A stretch of DNA of 47,036 bases from the NCBI GenBank assembly GCA_022745215.1, contig JAIIWC010000006.1, positions 1-47,036 of the forward strand, written 5' to 3'. The notes beneath the pieces are model-generated. The model ran no database searches. It was given only the letters and a program-made list of their open reading frames with translations, and was not told where the DNA came from. The position numbers were made by a program, and so were the translations under genes. Shown here in pieces: positions 32,621-42,791 of this stretch; position 1 is the first letter of the stretch, and the number at the start of each line of letters is the position of its first letter. Origin of the DNA: Collinsella sp. Lineage in GTDB: Bacteria > Actinomycetota > Coriobacteriia > Coriobacteriales > Coriobacteriaceae.

Positions 32621-32707
32621 ATGAAATCCTATCGAGTTGAGACAATTTCGCATAAGGATACCAGCTCAGCCTGCCCATTCAGCCGCCGCACCGCTAAACG
32701 GTCACTC

Positions 32708-32765
32708 CCGGCAGTTGGGGACAGTCCCTTTCTGCCGGCACAAAAGGAACGTCCCCAAGTGCCGG
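32708..32765. repeat. Inverted repeat between divergent genes
   Basis: CCCGGCAGTTGGGGACAGTC then CCTTT pairs with AAAGGAACGTCCCCAAGTGC then CGGG, with a few mismatches. It combines parts of the GGGAC palindrome families and lies in the shared upstream region of the hybrid kinase and the K+ channel gene. A half copy (GGGACGTTCCTTTT) lies at the right end of the window, 47023-47036. Confidence 0.65.
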
Positions 32766-32818
32766 GTGTGGGACAATAACGAGCGAATGTGATTGGGCGT
32801 CTGGGAAAAGGGGTCGCG

Positions 32819-33244
32819 ATGAACAAGTTGAGGACGCTTGCCGACGTGTTGCGCCAGGCTGGCTTTGCGCGCATCACGGGCCTGTTTCTTGTGTTCTATC
32901 TGCTGTGCTCGACGGCCGTCTGGCTGTCCGAGCCCACGACCCTAACGTTTGGCGACGGCCTGTGGTTTAGCTTTGAGACCGTGTCGACGATCGGCTTTGG
33001 CGATATTCCGGCCGAGACGCCGGTTGCCCGCGCGATTACCGTCGTCCTGAGCGTCATCAGCATCTTCTACATCGCCATGCTCACGGGTGTGGCGGTGAAC
33101 TACTGCAATACGCTCATCAAGCTGCGCCAAAAGGACACCATGGCGCGCTTTATGGACGATCTTGAGCATTTGGAAGAGCTCGATCGTGACGAGCTCGCCG
33201 ACCTGTCGCGCCGTGCGCGCGAATATCGCCGCCGCCAACGCTAG
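32819..33244 (+). CDS. Two-helix potassium channel protein
   Basis: 141 residues from ATG 32819 (AAAAGGGG upstream); a GTG ten codons up is in frame but poorly placed. Helix one is about 18-36 and helix two about 68-90, with a pore loop carrying the selectivity filter TIGFGD (57-62). The C-terminal 45 residues are charged and probably cytoplasmic (ARFMDDLEHLEELDRDELAD). It is a KcsA-like channel without an RCK domain. It is followed 36 bases later by the LOG-family gene. Confidence 0.88.
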   Translation: MNKLRTLADVLRQAGFARITGLFLVFYLLCSTAVWLSEPTTLTFGDGLWFSFETVSTIGFGDIPAETPVARAITVVLSVISIFYIAMLTGVAVNYCNTLIKLRQKDTMARFMDDLEHLEELDRDELADLSRRAREYRRRQR

Positions 33245-33280
33245 AACTGGCGCCGCGCGTCACGATGAGGGGGATTGCAT

Positions 33281-33814
33281 ATGAACATCACGGTGTACCT
33301 GGGCGCGAGCGTCGGCAACGACCCGGCATTTCTGCCTGCAGTGCGAGAGCTCGGCACGTGGATTGGCTCTAACGGGCACGCGCTGGTATACGGCGGGTCC
33401 AAATCGGGCCTGATGGGTGCGCTCGCCGATAGCGTACTCGATGCTGGCGGTCATGTGACGGGTGTTGAGCCGAGCTTTTTTATCGAGGCCGAGTTTCAAC
33501 ATGACGGTATCGACGACCTCATCGTGACGAGCGATATGGCCGAGCGCAAAGCCAAGATGATCGAGCTTGGCGATGCCTTCATTGCCTTTCCCGGCGGGAC
33601 GGGCACGCTCGAGGAGATTGCCGAGGTCATGTCCGCGGTGTCGTTGGGGCACCTGAGTGCTCCGTGCATCCTGTATAACCTGGACGGTTACTACAACGAC
33701 CTCAAGGCACTGCTCGGACACATGATCGATAAGGGCTTATCGAGCCCGCAGCGCCAGCACGGCATCTACTTTGCCGACGATTTGCGCGAGATTGCCTCGA
33801 TTATCAACGGATAA
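33281..33814 (+). CDS. LOG-family protein (TIGR00730)
   Basis: 177 residues from ATG 33281 (GAGGGGGA upstream). Rossmann fold with GGSKSGLMG and PGGTGTLEE, the signatures of lysine-decarboxylase-like/LOG proteins. They hydrolyse nucleotide monophosphates to the base and ribose 5-phosphate (cytokinin-activating in plants). The role in gut bacteria is unclear. Confidence 0.92.
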   Translation: MNITVYLGASVGNDPAFLPAVRELGTWIGSNGHALVYGGSKSGLMGALADSVLDAGGHVTGVEPSFFIEAEFQHDGIDDLIVTSDMAERKAKMIELGDAFIAFPGGTGTLEEIAEVMSAVSLGHLSAPCILYNLDGYYNDLKALLGHMIDKGLSSPQRQHGIYFADDLREIASIING

Positions 33815-33939
33815 GTCTTGAGCCTGCTCCGCTATGACTCCCAATGGTGCCGTTTGCGGCGCAGACGGTTGGCTCGTTCGGGCAACGCTCGCCCTACAAT
33901 AAAACGTATCCTTGTCGATTTTGACCACGGGAGGACCCG

Positions 33940-35229
33940 ATGGATAACCTTGCAAAACCCAAAAACCGTGCGCTGTTTTTAGTGAGCGTTGCCGTGACCG
34001 GTGCGTTCGCAGGCGCCGCGGTCTGGCTGTTCTTCTTTGCGATGGAGCACGGCATCGACTATCTGTGGACCGAGATTCCGCACGCGCTGGGCGTCGCTTC
34101 GCCCGAGCTCGCGAGCGGTCCGTTCGGTTTTTTGCCGTACCCGTTTTTCGTCTGCCTGCTGGGCGGCCTGCTGATTGGTCTGTACGAAAAGATGACGGGC
34201 ACCAAGACCGACGACCTCAACCAGGTGATGGCCAAGGTCAAACAAGACGGACGCTACCCGTATGACAATCTGGGCAAGCTTTCGCTCGCGGCATTGCTGC
34301 CACTGCTGTTTGGCGGAAGTATTGGACCGGAGGCCGGCCTGACCGGCGTTATCGCGGGTCTGTGCAGCTGGGTCGGCGACCGCATGCGTCGCTTTGGCGC
34401 CGAGTTTAGACAGCTCACGCTGCTGGGTACCCAGGCTGCCCTGACGGCGCTCTTCACCGCACCCGTCTTTGGCTTTGTGGCGCCGCTCGCCGGTAGCGCC
34501 GACGGCGACGAGGACCCCGCATCCGATGAGATCACCATCAAGCTCCCCAAGGCGCAAAAGACTGTGGTCTACGGCATTGCGATTGCCGGCGGTCTGGGCA
34601 CCTACCTGCTGCTTGGCCAGCTTGTGGGCGGCGGCATGGGCATGCCCAGGTTCGAGTCCGCCGAGGTGGGCAACCTGGAGCTTGCCTGGCTCATTCCTCT
34701 GTCGCTGATCGGAACAATCTGTGGCTGGCTGTACTTTGTCTCTGAGCATGCAAGCGAGGCACTGTCCCATGCCATAGGGGAGCGCCCTGTCGTCAAGGCG
34801 ATGCTGGCCGGTCTGGTACTTGCCGCTTGCGGTACGGTTCTGCCCTTCACCATGTTTGCCGGCGAGACGCAGGCCGACGTGCTTATGGAAACCTATCTGA
34901 CCATCCCCGCCGGTGTGCTCATCGCGACCGGTCTTGTTAAGGCCATGCTGACCCCCGCCCTCATCAATATGGGCTGGCGTGGCGGCCACTTCTTCCCGGT
35001 TATCTTCTCGGGCGTAAGCCTGGGCTACGGCCTTGCCATCCTCACCGGTGCCGATCCGGTCTTTTGCGTCGCCGTCTGCACGGCATCGACGATGGGTGCG
35101 GTCATGCGTCAGCCGGTTATGGTCGTGGGCCTACTGCTCATGTGTTTCCCGCTCAAGGGCATTGTCTGCATGATTATCGCTGCAGCCATCGCCGCCGGCA
35201 TTCCGCTGCCCAAGCCCCTGCGCAAGTAG
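33940..35229 (+). CDS. ClC-family chloride channel/transporter
   Basis: 429 residues and about ten membrane helices. The family block is FGGSIGPEAGLTGVIAGLC (the selectivity-region motif), with RQLTLLGTQAALTALFTAPV following and MGWRGGHFFPVIFSGVSLGY later. A ClC fold is supported, but the usual gating Glu motif GREGP reads GSIGPE. Such proteins move Cl- or F-, often in exchange for protons. A TACAAT -10-like motif lies 40 bases upstream. Confidence 0.85.
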   Translation: MDNLAKPKNRALFLVSVAVTGAFAGAAVWLFFFAMEHGIDYLWTEIPHALGVASPELASGPFGFLPYPFFVCLLGGLLIGLYEKMTGTKTDDLNQVMAKVKQDGRYPYDNLGKLSLAALLPLLFGGSIGPEAGLTGVIAGLCSWVGDRMRRFGAEFRQLTLLGTQAALTALFTAPVFGFVAPLAGSADGDEDPASDEITIKLPKAQKTVVYGIAIAGGLGTYLLLGQLVGGGMGMPRFESAEVGNLELAWLIPLSLIGTICGWLYFVSEHASEALSHAIGERPVVKAMLAGLVLAACGTVLPFTMFAGETQADVLMETYLTIPAGVLIATGLVKAMLTPALINMGWRGGHFFPVIFSGVSLGYGLAILTGADPVFCVAVCTASTMGAVMRQPVMVVGLLLMCFPLKGIVCMIIAAAIAAGIPLPKPLRK

Positions 35230-35271
35230 CGTATTGCGCTTTACGGTTGTTCAGAACTTGTTTTAAAGAAG

Positions 35272-35314
35272 CCGCGCGAGGCCGTTTGTTTACGGCCTCG
35301 CGCGGTTGTTGTTT
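35272..35314. terminator. Bidirectional terminator
   Basis: CCGCGCGAGGCCGT (35272-35285) pairs with ACGGCCTCGCGCGG (35292-35305), followed by TTGTTGTTT. It lies between convergent genes, and its minus-strand side reads CTTCTTTAAAA. Confidence 0.85.
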
Positions 35315-36050
35315 AGAGCTTCCTCAGCACAATGGCGATGGTGTTGAGGTATTCGAGCGCGCCGGCTTCAACGGCAGCGCGGTCGCCTGCTGCGTACTCG
35401 TTGTCGCAGGCGAGCCAGTCTTCCCATGCTTCGTCCGTGCAGAGCATAGGCTGCATCGAGACAATTTCGACGCCGGGGGTCAGCTCGATCATGGCGTGCC
35501 ACCAGGCTATGTCGTGCATATAGTCGAGCTGCTCGGGTGTCCAGGATTTGAGCAGGCAAGTGGGCAGGTTGTCGTGGCAGTCGCGAACCATGCCGGGGAT
35601 ACTCAAATAAAGCATGCCTCCGCGCTTGACATAGGGGAGCGAGCGCTCGCTCAGATAGTGCGGGTCGCGGCCGTAGTAGTTGTACGAGTCGATGCTCGCG
35701 ACCGCATCAAAAAAGTCGTACTCAAACGGGAGTCCCTGTGAGGCGTCCGCCTTTACAGGGTGAATCGTGTTGCGGGGAATACCGAGTGAATCGAAGAACG
35801 CGCGGTTTTCGACAGGATCGCTCCACAGGTCGACAGCATAAGTGTCAAATCCGTATTCGCGGGCAAGCAGGGCGCTAGTAATGCCGGTGCCCGATCCAAG
35901 GTCGCAGACGCGGGCGCCGCAGGGGATATGCACATCGTGAAGCAGCTCTTCGCAGAGTTTGAGGGGGTTCGGCCCCATAATCTTAGAGCGTACGAGTGCC
36001 GTGTCGAAGCTGGTGGCTTTTGGGAAGGATTGAGATTTCGCAGAGTTCAT
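35313..36050 (-). CDS. Class I SAM-dependent methyltransferase
   Basis: 245 residues. Motif I is CDLGSGTG (49-56), followed by AVDLWSDP and DAVASIDSYNYYGRD. The fold resembles small-molecule methyltransferases of the cyclopropane-synthase/UbiE type. The substrate is unknown. Upstream lies a leader of about 170 bases with a TATAAT on the minus strand (36226-36231) and a hairpin. See findings. Confidence 0.88.
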   Translation of the reverse strand: MNSAKSQSFPKATSFDTALVRSKIMGPNPLKLCEELLHDVHIPCGARVCDLGSGTGITSALLAREYGFDTYAVDLWSDPVENRAFFDSLGIPRNTIHPVKADASQGLPFEYDFFDAVASIDSYNYYGRDPHYLSERSLPYVKRGGMLYLSIPGMVRDCHDNLPTCLLKSWTPEQLDYMHDIAWWHAMIELTPGVEIVSMQPMLCTDEAWEDWLACDNEYAAGDRAAVEAGALEYLNTIAIVLRKL

Positions 36051-36110
36051 TGTTCTTTCCTATCAGGTGCATATGTGGCAGATGACGGAGGCGGAACGGC
36101 GCAACAAACC

Positions 36111-36132
36111 ACGGCCGCAAGACGGCCGTTTT
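36111..36132. other. Short hairpin in the methyltransferase leader region
   Basis: ACGGCCG (36111-36117), loop CAAGA, CGGCCGT (36123-36129), then TTT on the plus strand. Read on the minus strand it is followed by GGTTTGTTG. Its role is open: it could be a plus-strand terminator without an obvious gene, or an attenuator in the methyltransferase leader. Confidence 0.45.
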
Positions 36133-36317
36133 CAATTTGTATGCGATTGACCGTTCCCTAAAGAACAATGACCAAAAAGACATCCCCTTGGATGATCGAG
36201 ATTGGGCCAAGGCCCATGACGTCTCCATTATAGAACGTTGCGCACGGGCCGGGGACGTGCCATTTGTCACAGATTTGCGGGTGAGCTAGGCGAGCTGGAT
36301 CCCGCTTGGTACCGACG

Positions 36318-37193
36318 CTACTTCCAAATCGTGAGCGCGGCGGTGCCCAGCACGATGAGGAAAAGGCCGATGGCGCTTCGACGCGACAACTTTTCGTTGA
36401 AGGCCAGGCGTGCGAACAGCACCGATACGACAATCGATAGTTTGTCGATTTGCACGACGACGCTCACCTGGCCTGCAGCGATGGCGTAGTAGTACAGCAG
36501 CCATGACGCGCCGGTCGCGATGCCCGATGCCGCGAGAAACGCGAGTTCGCGCGGGTCAATGCGCACGACATGCTCCAGCTTTCCCTTGGCAATCACAATC
36601 GCCCATGCCATAACCAGTACCACGCAGGTGCGGATTGCCGTAGCCAGGTTTGACTCGACACCTTCGATGCCGATCTTGGCGAGGACGGAGGTGAGTGCTG
36701 CGAACACGGCGGCGCCAAGGGCGTAAGCGAGCCAGGTTCGGTCTTGCTTGCGCCCTGCGCCGGCGGACTGCTTTTTCTCGATCATCAAAAAGGTGCCGAG
36801 CGTGATGACGGCGGTTCCCGCGAGTTTGACCGCCAGGTTGCCTGTCTCACCAAACAGCACAATGGCGATGAGGACGGCGAGCACGGTGCTCATCTTGTCG
36901 ACGGGTACAACCTTGTTGACGTCTCCGATACTGAGAGCCTTAAAGTAGCAGATCCACGAGGCGCCGGTGGCGAGTCCCGAGAGGGTGAGGAATAGCCAGG
37001 CCTTGGCGGGAATGGCGCCGATTGCTCCGATGGATCCAGAAATGCTCGCCATTGCCCAGGCAAATACGAGCACCACGCAAGTACGGATGGCGGTCGCAAC
37101 ATCGGAGTCGGTGTGCCTGATGCCGCATTTGGCCAAAATGGATGTGATGCCGGCAAAGAAAGCCGATGCAAATGCTGCCGTAACCCACGACAC
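36318..37193 (-). CDS. EamA-type DMT transporter
   Basis: 291 residues, ten membrane helices in two internally repeated halves: SILAKCGIRHTDSDVATAIR against SVLAKIGIEGVESNLATAIR, each followed by TCVVLV. Drug/metabolite transporter superfamily. GGAG lies just before the ATG. The substrate is unknown. Confidence 0.9.
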   Translation of the reverse strand: MSWVTAAFASAFFAGITSILAKCGIRHTDSDVATAIRTCVVLVFAWAMASISGSIGAIGAIPAKAWLFLTLSGLATGASWICYFKALSIGDVNKVVPVDKMSTVLAVLIAIVLFGETGNLAVKLAGTAVITLGTFLMIEKKQSAGAGRKQDRTWLAYALGAAVFAALTSVLAKIGIEGVESNLATAIRTCVVLVMAWAIVIAKGKLEHVVRIDPRELAFLAASGIATGASWLLYYYAIAAGQVSVVVQIDKLSIVVSVLFARLAFNEKLSRRSAIGLFLIVLGTAALTIWK

Positions 37194-37261
37194 GGGTTGG
37201 ACACCTCCTCATAATAGACCGCGCCAGATCTGCGGCGCATGCCCGATGATACCGCGCTCGC

Positions 37262-37960
37262 CTACAGGTCGCGTGCCCGGTAGACCTTGGTGCTGACGAT
37301 GCAGCTAAGTGCACATAGCACGAGGGCCAGTACGGCGATTCCTGCGCACAGGCAGCCGAGGACGGCAGGGTCGGGGTTTGCCCCGGCAATCGACATGAGC
37401 CAGTTGCCGATGGGGTTGGAGGAGCTCAGCGTGGCCATGGCAAGGCATCCGAGCAGGGCGAACAGGCCGACGGAAAGGCGCAGCGCCTCCATGTGTCCAA
37501 ATCGAAAGAACAGCGGCTGTGCCAAAAACACCATCATGAGGGAGATGAGCATCGATGCGGCGGAGGCTATTGTGGTCTCAAAGACGATCTGTCCCGTCGA
37601 GGGCATGCCCGCGCTGTTGAAGAGCGGGATAGAGACGATGCCCAGAAGCGCGGCGGCGCACGCCATGACGGCCGAGAAGACAATGATGCTCAGGTAGCGT
37701 GCACAGATGATGTCTTTGCGCGAGATGGGCAGCGTTGCCCGATAACGCTCCCATCCGTTTTGATTGTCGTAGCCGGCCAGCGAGTTCATGACCATGATGG
37801 GCGACATGGCACTGACCGCGCAGGCGCCGGCGCTCATACCGGAATCGCCATCCGATGCGTTGGCGAGGGTCAGTACGACGAAGATGAACAGGCCGACGCC
37901 CGCGATGCTCGGGACAAGCGTGCGGACGATGGCGAGCTCAGACATAAAGGCGCGTTTCAT
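37262..37960 (-). CDS. ABC-2 type transporter permease
   Basis: 232 residues and about six membrane helices. A conserved segment, GYDNQNGWERYRATLPISRK, resembles ABC-2 permeases of YtrC/bacitracin type. Its ATG overlaps the ATPase stop (ATGA). It should be the membrane part of an exporter with the ATPase at 37957. Confidence 0.88.
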   Translation of the reverse strand: MKRAFMSELAIVRTLVPSIAGVGLFIFVVLTLANASDGDSGMSAGACAVSAMSPIMVMNSLAGYDNQNGWERYRATLPISRKDIICARYLSIIVFSAVMACAAALLGIVSIPLFNSAGMPSTGQIVFETTIASAASMLISLMMVFLAQPLFFRFGHMEALRLSVGLFALLGCLAMATLSSSNPIGNWLMSIAGANPDPAVLGCLCAGIAVLALVLCALSCIVSTKVYRARDL

Positions 37961-38838
37961 TTCGAAGCCCCTTTCAGCATGAGGCGCAGATAGTCATCAA
38001 TGGTTGCCCGATCGCAGGGAATCTCGGGAAAGGCCTCGAGCGTATCGCGACGGTTGGGCACGAGCACGTCCACGCTATAGGCGTGGTGGGCGGCACAGGC
38101 GCCTTCGACGCAAGCCATGAGCTCGGACGCCTGTGCTTGGGTGCAGTGGGCGATGCCGGCGCGGTCGGTAATGTTCTCGCGCGGCAGGTCAAATACGATC
38201 GAGCCGTTATCGATGCAGATGACGCGGTCGGCAGCGCGATCGAGGTCGGATGTAATGTGGCTTGAGAGCAGCACGCTGCGCTGGCCGTCGGAAACAAAGG
38301 CGAGTAGCTCATCGAGCAGTTCCTCACGCGCCATGGGATCGAGGCCCGCAGTGGCTTCGTCCAAAACGAGCAGCTTGGCATGGTGACTGAGCGCGCAGGC
38401 GAGCTGCAGCTTCATGCCCATGCCGCGGGAGAGGTCCTTGACCTTCGTCTTGGGATCGAGGCCAAATCGGTCGATGAATCCGGCGAACGTTTCGCAGCTC
38501 CACGTGGGATATGCCGGGCCTACGAGCCTCTCGACCTGGCCCACCTTGAGCGTGGAGGGGAAGGGACACGTGTCCAGGACGAGGCCGATGCGGGAGCGCA
38601 GGTGGCGCTGAGTCTCGTCGGGCGCGTCGGCGCCATAGCGCTGCCCAAACAGGTGCACCTCGCCGGCATCGAGCTTTATAAGCCCGAGCGCGGCGCGAAT
38701 GGTCGTTGTCTTGCCGGCGCCGTTTGCGCCCACAAAGCCGACGATCTGGCCGGGCTCTACGGCAAGCGTGACATCGCGTAGCGAAAAGCGGTCGCTCACG
38801 CGGCGCGATACACCTTTGAGTTCTAGCAAGGTTTGCAT
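37957..38838 (-). CDS. ABC transporter ATP-binding protein
   Basis: 293 residues. Walker A is GANGAGKTT (38-46). The signature is degenerate (LSRGMGMKLQLACAL) as in the YtrB/BcrA group. Walker B is LLVLDEATAGLD, and the H-loop is LLSSHI. The middle gene of a GntR-ATPase-permease operon, a set often seen in envelope-stress or antibiotic-responsive exporters. Confidence 0.92.
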   Translation of the reverse strand: MQTLLELKGVSRRVSDRFSLRDVTLAVEPGQIVGFVGANGAGKTTTIRAALGLIKLDAGEVHLFGQRYGADAPDETQRHLRSRIGLVLDTCPFPSTLKVGQVERLVGPAYPTWSCETFAGFIDRFGLDPKTKVKDLSRGMGMKLQLACALSHHAKLLVLDEATAGLDPMAREELLDELLAFVSDGQRSVLLSSHITSDLDRAADRVICIDNGSIVFDLPRENITDRAGIAHCTQAQASELMACVEGACAAHHAYSVDVLVPNRRDTLEAFPEIPCDRATIDDYLRLMLKGASK

Positions 38839-38861
38839 GGCATAGCCTTTCTTGCAGATGG

Positions 38862-39242
38862 TTACTGCATGGTTTCGGGGGCTACAAGGTCGAGCATCTC
38901 GTGTAGTTTGCCGCGCGTGACGCCCAGAGCTTCGGCTTGGCTCGCCGCTTTCGCAAGCAGCTCTTCGATATGGCAGAGCTGGTTTTCGCGTAAGAGTTCT
39001 TGGTTGCCCTCGGCGACAAAACAGCCCTTGCCCTGCACGGTGCAGATAAAGCCGAGTTGCTCCAGGTCGGCGTAGGCGCGCTTGGTGGTGATGACACTCA
39101 CGCCAAGATCGCTCGCGAGTGAGCGGATGCTGGGGAGTTTGGCTCCCGCAGCGAGCGCGCCCGAAAGGATCTGAGCTTTGACCTGCGAGGATATCTGTTC
39201 GTAGATAGGCTTATCGCTCGAATTGGATAGGATGATGTCCAC
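38862..39242 (-). CDS. GntR-family regulator (YtrA type)
   Basis: 126 residues, the short YtrA-like class. A winged helix occupies about 10-75: PIYEQISSQVKAQILSGALA, then AGAKLPSIRSLASDLGVSVI. A short helical tail follows and no effector domain. It is the first gene of the ABC operon; such regulators repress their own operon until the exporter's substrate is present. Confidence 0.93.
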   Translation of the reverse strand: MDIILSNSSDKPIYEQISSQVKAQILSGALAAGAKLPSIRSLASDLGVSVITTKRAYADLEQLGFICTVQGKGCFVAEGNQELLRENQLCHIEELLAKAASQAEALGVTRGKLHEMLDLVAPETMQ

Positions 39243-39269
39243 AGCGGCTCCTTAGCTGTTGGGCTACAC

Positions 39270-39303
39270 GTGTATATAACCGGTAAGCACAGTATATATA
39301 CAC
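39270..39303 (-). promoter_or_regulatory. GntR/YtrA operator
   Basis: GTGTATATA (39270-39278) and TATATACAC (39295-39303) form a perfect inverted repeat with 16 bases between. It lies 27 bases upstream of the GntR start, where it would overlap the promoter. Confidence 0.6.
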
Positions 39304-39358
39304 TATGCACAGTTACGCAAGAGGAAATTACGGGGCTGTCCGTCCCTCTACTCATTCA

Positions 39359-39413
39359 TCTCAATCTGTAACACTAAGACCCGTTTTGGATGACTAGCTG
39401 TTACAGATTGAGA
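39359..39413. repeat. Long hairpin element upstream of prfC
   Basis: TCTCAATCTGTAACA (39359-39373) pairs perfectly with TGTTACAGATTGAGA (39399-39413) around a 25-base loop (CTAAGACCCGTTTTGGATGA then CTAGC). It is followed by AAAAACC. This lies in the 316 bases between the GntR and prfC starts, which hold no gene. Confidence 0.7.
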
Positions 39414-39558
39414 AAAACCGTCGCGGAACACCGCTGACATTCCACCGTCCGAGCCCCAACTGATGAATTTGTCCTGATAGGCGCCCTAGATCGGGATTTC
39501 GCGGCTACAATAATGCGGTTACATCGACGTAATGCACTCAATGCAAGAAAGGATCCGC

Positions 39559-41172
<1,614 letters not shown>

Positions 41173-41272
41173 CGCATCGGCGCGGTGGCCCTGCGGGGCT
41201 GCCGCGCCGTTTACTTGCCTGATGCCGTATGAGCGGCTATCATACCCACCGTCGTCTCAAGACCGGGGCGTC

Positions 41273-41301
41273 CGAGCAGTTCGGGTCCGATATCCTGCTC
41301 G
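41273..41301 (+). promoter_or_regulatory. Leader hairpin before the VUT transporter gene
   Basis: CGAGCAG (41273-41279) pairs with CTGCTCG (41295-41301) with a 15-base loop, followed by TTAAACCTAAAACCAAAGGAG. The distance to the ribosome binding site would suit a small riboswitch or a translational control element, but the known preQ1-I consensus is absent. Confidence 0.35.
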
Positions 41302-41328
41302 TTAAACCTAAAACCAAAGGAGTACATA

Positions 41329-42051
41329 ATGATCAAGAAGGTCATGGAGGACTACAAGGTCCTGTTGCGGAGCATTCCCGCGGCAACGGTTTCGCTGTTT
41401 TTCGTGAGCGTCATCATGATGAACCTGCTGGCCAACAAAGAGCTCATCAGCCTGCCGTATCTGGCACTCGATTGCGGCTTTGTGGTGAGCTGGGTTTCGT
41501 TTTTGTGCCAGGACATGATCTGCAAGCGCTTTGGCGCCAAGGCATCCATCAAAATCTCTATCCTCGCGCTGCTGGTCAACCTGGCCGTGAGCCTGTGCTT
41601 TTGGGCATGCTCGCTCACGCCCGGCATGTGGGGCGCCTACTACGACACGGGCATGATCGAGGTCAACACCGCCCTCAACGCCACGATCGGCGGCACCTGG
41701 TATGTGGTGCTGGGCTCTTCGCTGGCGATGCTCGTTTCTGCCGTGGTTAACTCCACGCTCAACCAGTCGCTCGGCCGTATGCTCAAAAAGAATAATTTTG
41801 CGAGCTTCGCCTTCCGCTCCTATGTGTCTACGGGTGTTGGCCAGTTTATTGACAACCTGGTCTTTGCCATTGTGGTGAGCCACACGTTCTTTGGTTGGAC
41901 CTGGGTGCAGGTCCTTATGTGCTCGCTGACTGGCGCCGTTGCCGAGCTGCTGTGCGAGGTCTTCCTGAGCCCCGTGGGCTACAAGGTCGTGCGTGGCTGG
42001 GAGCGCGAGAATGTGGGCTCCGAGTACCTCGAGCGCCACGCGATCGCCTAA
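41329..42051 (+). CDS. VUT/YhhQ-family queuosine-precursor transporter
   Basis: 240 residues and about six membrane helices. The family pattern is SLPYLALDCGFVVSWVSFLC, and later AFRSYVSTGVGQFIDNLVFA. COG1738/YhhQ proteins import queuine or preQ precursors for tRNA modification. A hairpin (41273-41301) precedes it. Followed after nine bases by the SDR gene. Confidence 0.88.
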   Translation: MIKKVMEDYKVLLRSIPAATVSLFFVSVIMMNLLANKELISLPYLALDCGFVVSWVSFLCQDMICKRFGAKASIKISILALLVNLAVSLCFWACSLTPGMWGAYYDTGMIEVNTALNATIGGTWYVVLGSSLAMLVSAVVNSTLNQSLGRMLKKNNFASFAFRSYVSTGVGQFIDNLVFAIVVSHTFFGWTWVQVLMCSLTGAVAELLCEVFLSPVGYKVVRGWERENVGSEYLERHAIA

Positions 42052-42060
42052 GGAGCAAGT

Positions 42061-42741
42061 ATGCGGGTTTTGATCACGGGCGCTTCGGGCGGCATCGGAG
42101 CCGCATGCGTGCGGCGCTTTTTGGACGAGGACCACGAGGTCGTGGGCTTTGACTTGCTGCCGGCGGCGATCGAGCACGAGCGCTACCGCCATCTGATCGT
42201 TGATGTCCGCGAGCCTGACTCGTTTCCAGGCGACCTTGAGCCTCAGGTAATCGTGAACGTTGCCGGTACGCAGGATTCGGCCGACGACATCGCCGCCAAC
42301 CTGTGTGGCACCATCAACGTGACCGAGCGCTACGCCTTTGTGGGGGAGGGGCTTGCCGCCAAGCCGGCGCCGGCTATCAGATCCGTGGTCAATGTGGGGT
42401 CGGCGAGCGGGCATACGGGATCGGAGTTTCCCGCCTATGCCGCCAGCAAGGGCGGCGTTATCGCCTATACCAAGAACCTTGCAAACCGCCTGGCACCGCA
42501 GGCCATCGCCAACAGTGTGGACCCGGGCGGCGTTATCACGCCGCTCAACCGTTGCGTGATGGAAGACGAGCACCTGTGGAACCAGATTATGGAGCTCACG
42601 CCGCTTAAGCGCTGGGCCACCGCCCAGGAGATCGCCGAGTGGATCTACTTTGTGGGCGTGACCAACCGGTTTATGACCGGGCAGAGCCTGCTGATCGATG
42701 GCGGCGAGGCCGGCCGCACACAATTTATTTGGCCCGAATAG
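42061..42741 (+). CDS. Short-chain dehydrogenase/reductase
   Basis: 226 residues. NAD(P) site GASGGIG (7-13), NVAG, catalytic Ser/Tyr/Lys in NVGSASG and YAASKGG, and the C-terminal MTGQSLLIDGG. The substrate is unknown. It starts nine bases after the transporter gene with AAGGAG upstream, so the two form an operon. Confidence 0.93.
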   Translation: MRVLITGASGGIGAACVRRFLDEDHEVVGFDLLPAAIEHERYRHLIVDVREPDSFPGDLEPQVIVNVAGTQDSADDIAANLCGTINVTERYAFVGEGLAAKPAPAIRSVVNVGSASGHTGSEFPAYAASKGGVIAYTKNLANRLAPQAIANSVDPGGVITPLNRCVMEDEHLWNQIMELTPLKRWATAQEIAEWIYFVGVTNRFMTGQSLLIDGGEAGRTQFIWPE

Positions 42742-42742
42742 G

Positions 42743-42778
42743 AAACGCGCCCGATGGAAAGCTGTCGGGCGCGTTTTT
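42743..42778 (+). terminator. Terminator after the SDR gene
   Basis: AAACGCGCCCGA pairs with TCGGGCGCGTTT, followed by TT. The stem begins one base after the stop codon. Confidence 0.85.
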
Positions 42779-42791
42779 GATGTATCGATTT

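Noticed and set aside
41229..41328. preQ1-I riboswitch
   Set aside because: The characteristic A-rich tail pairing and conserved loop bases could not be found; only a simple hairpin was kept as a candidate.
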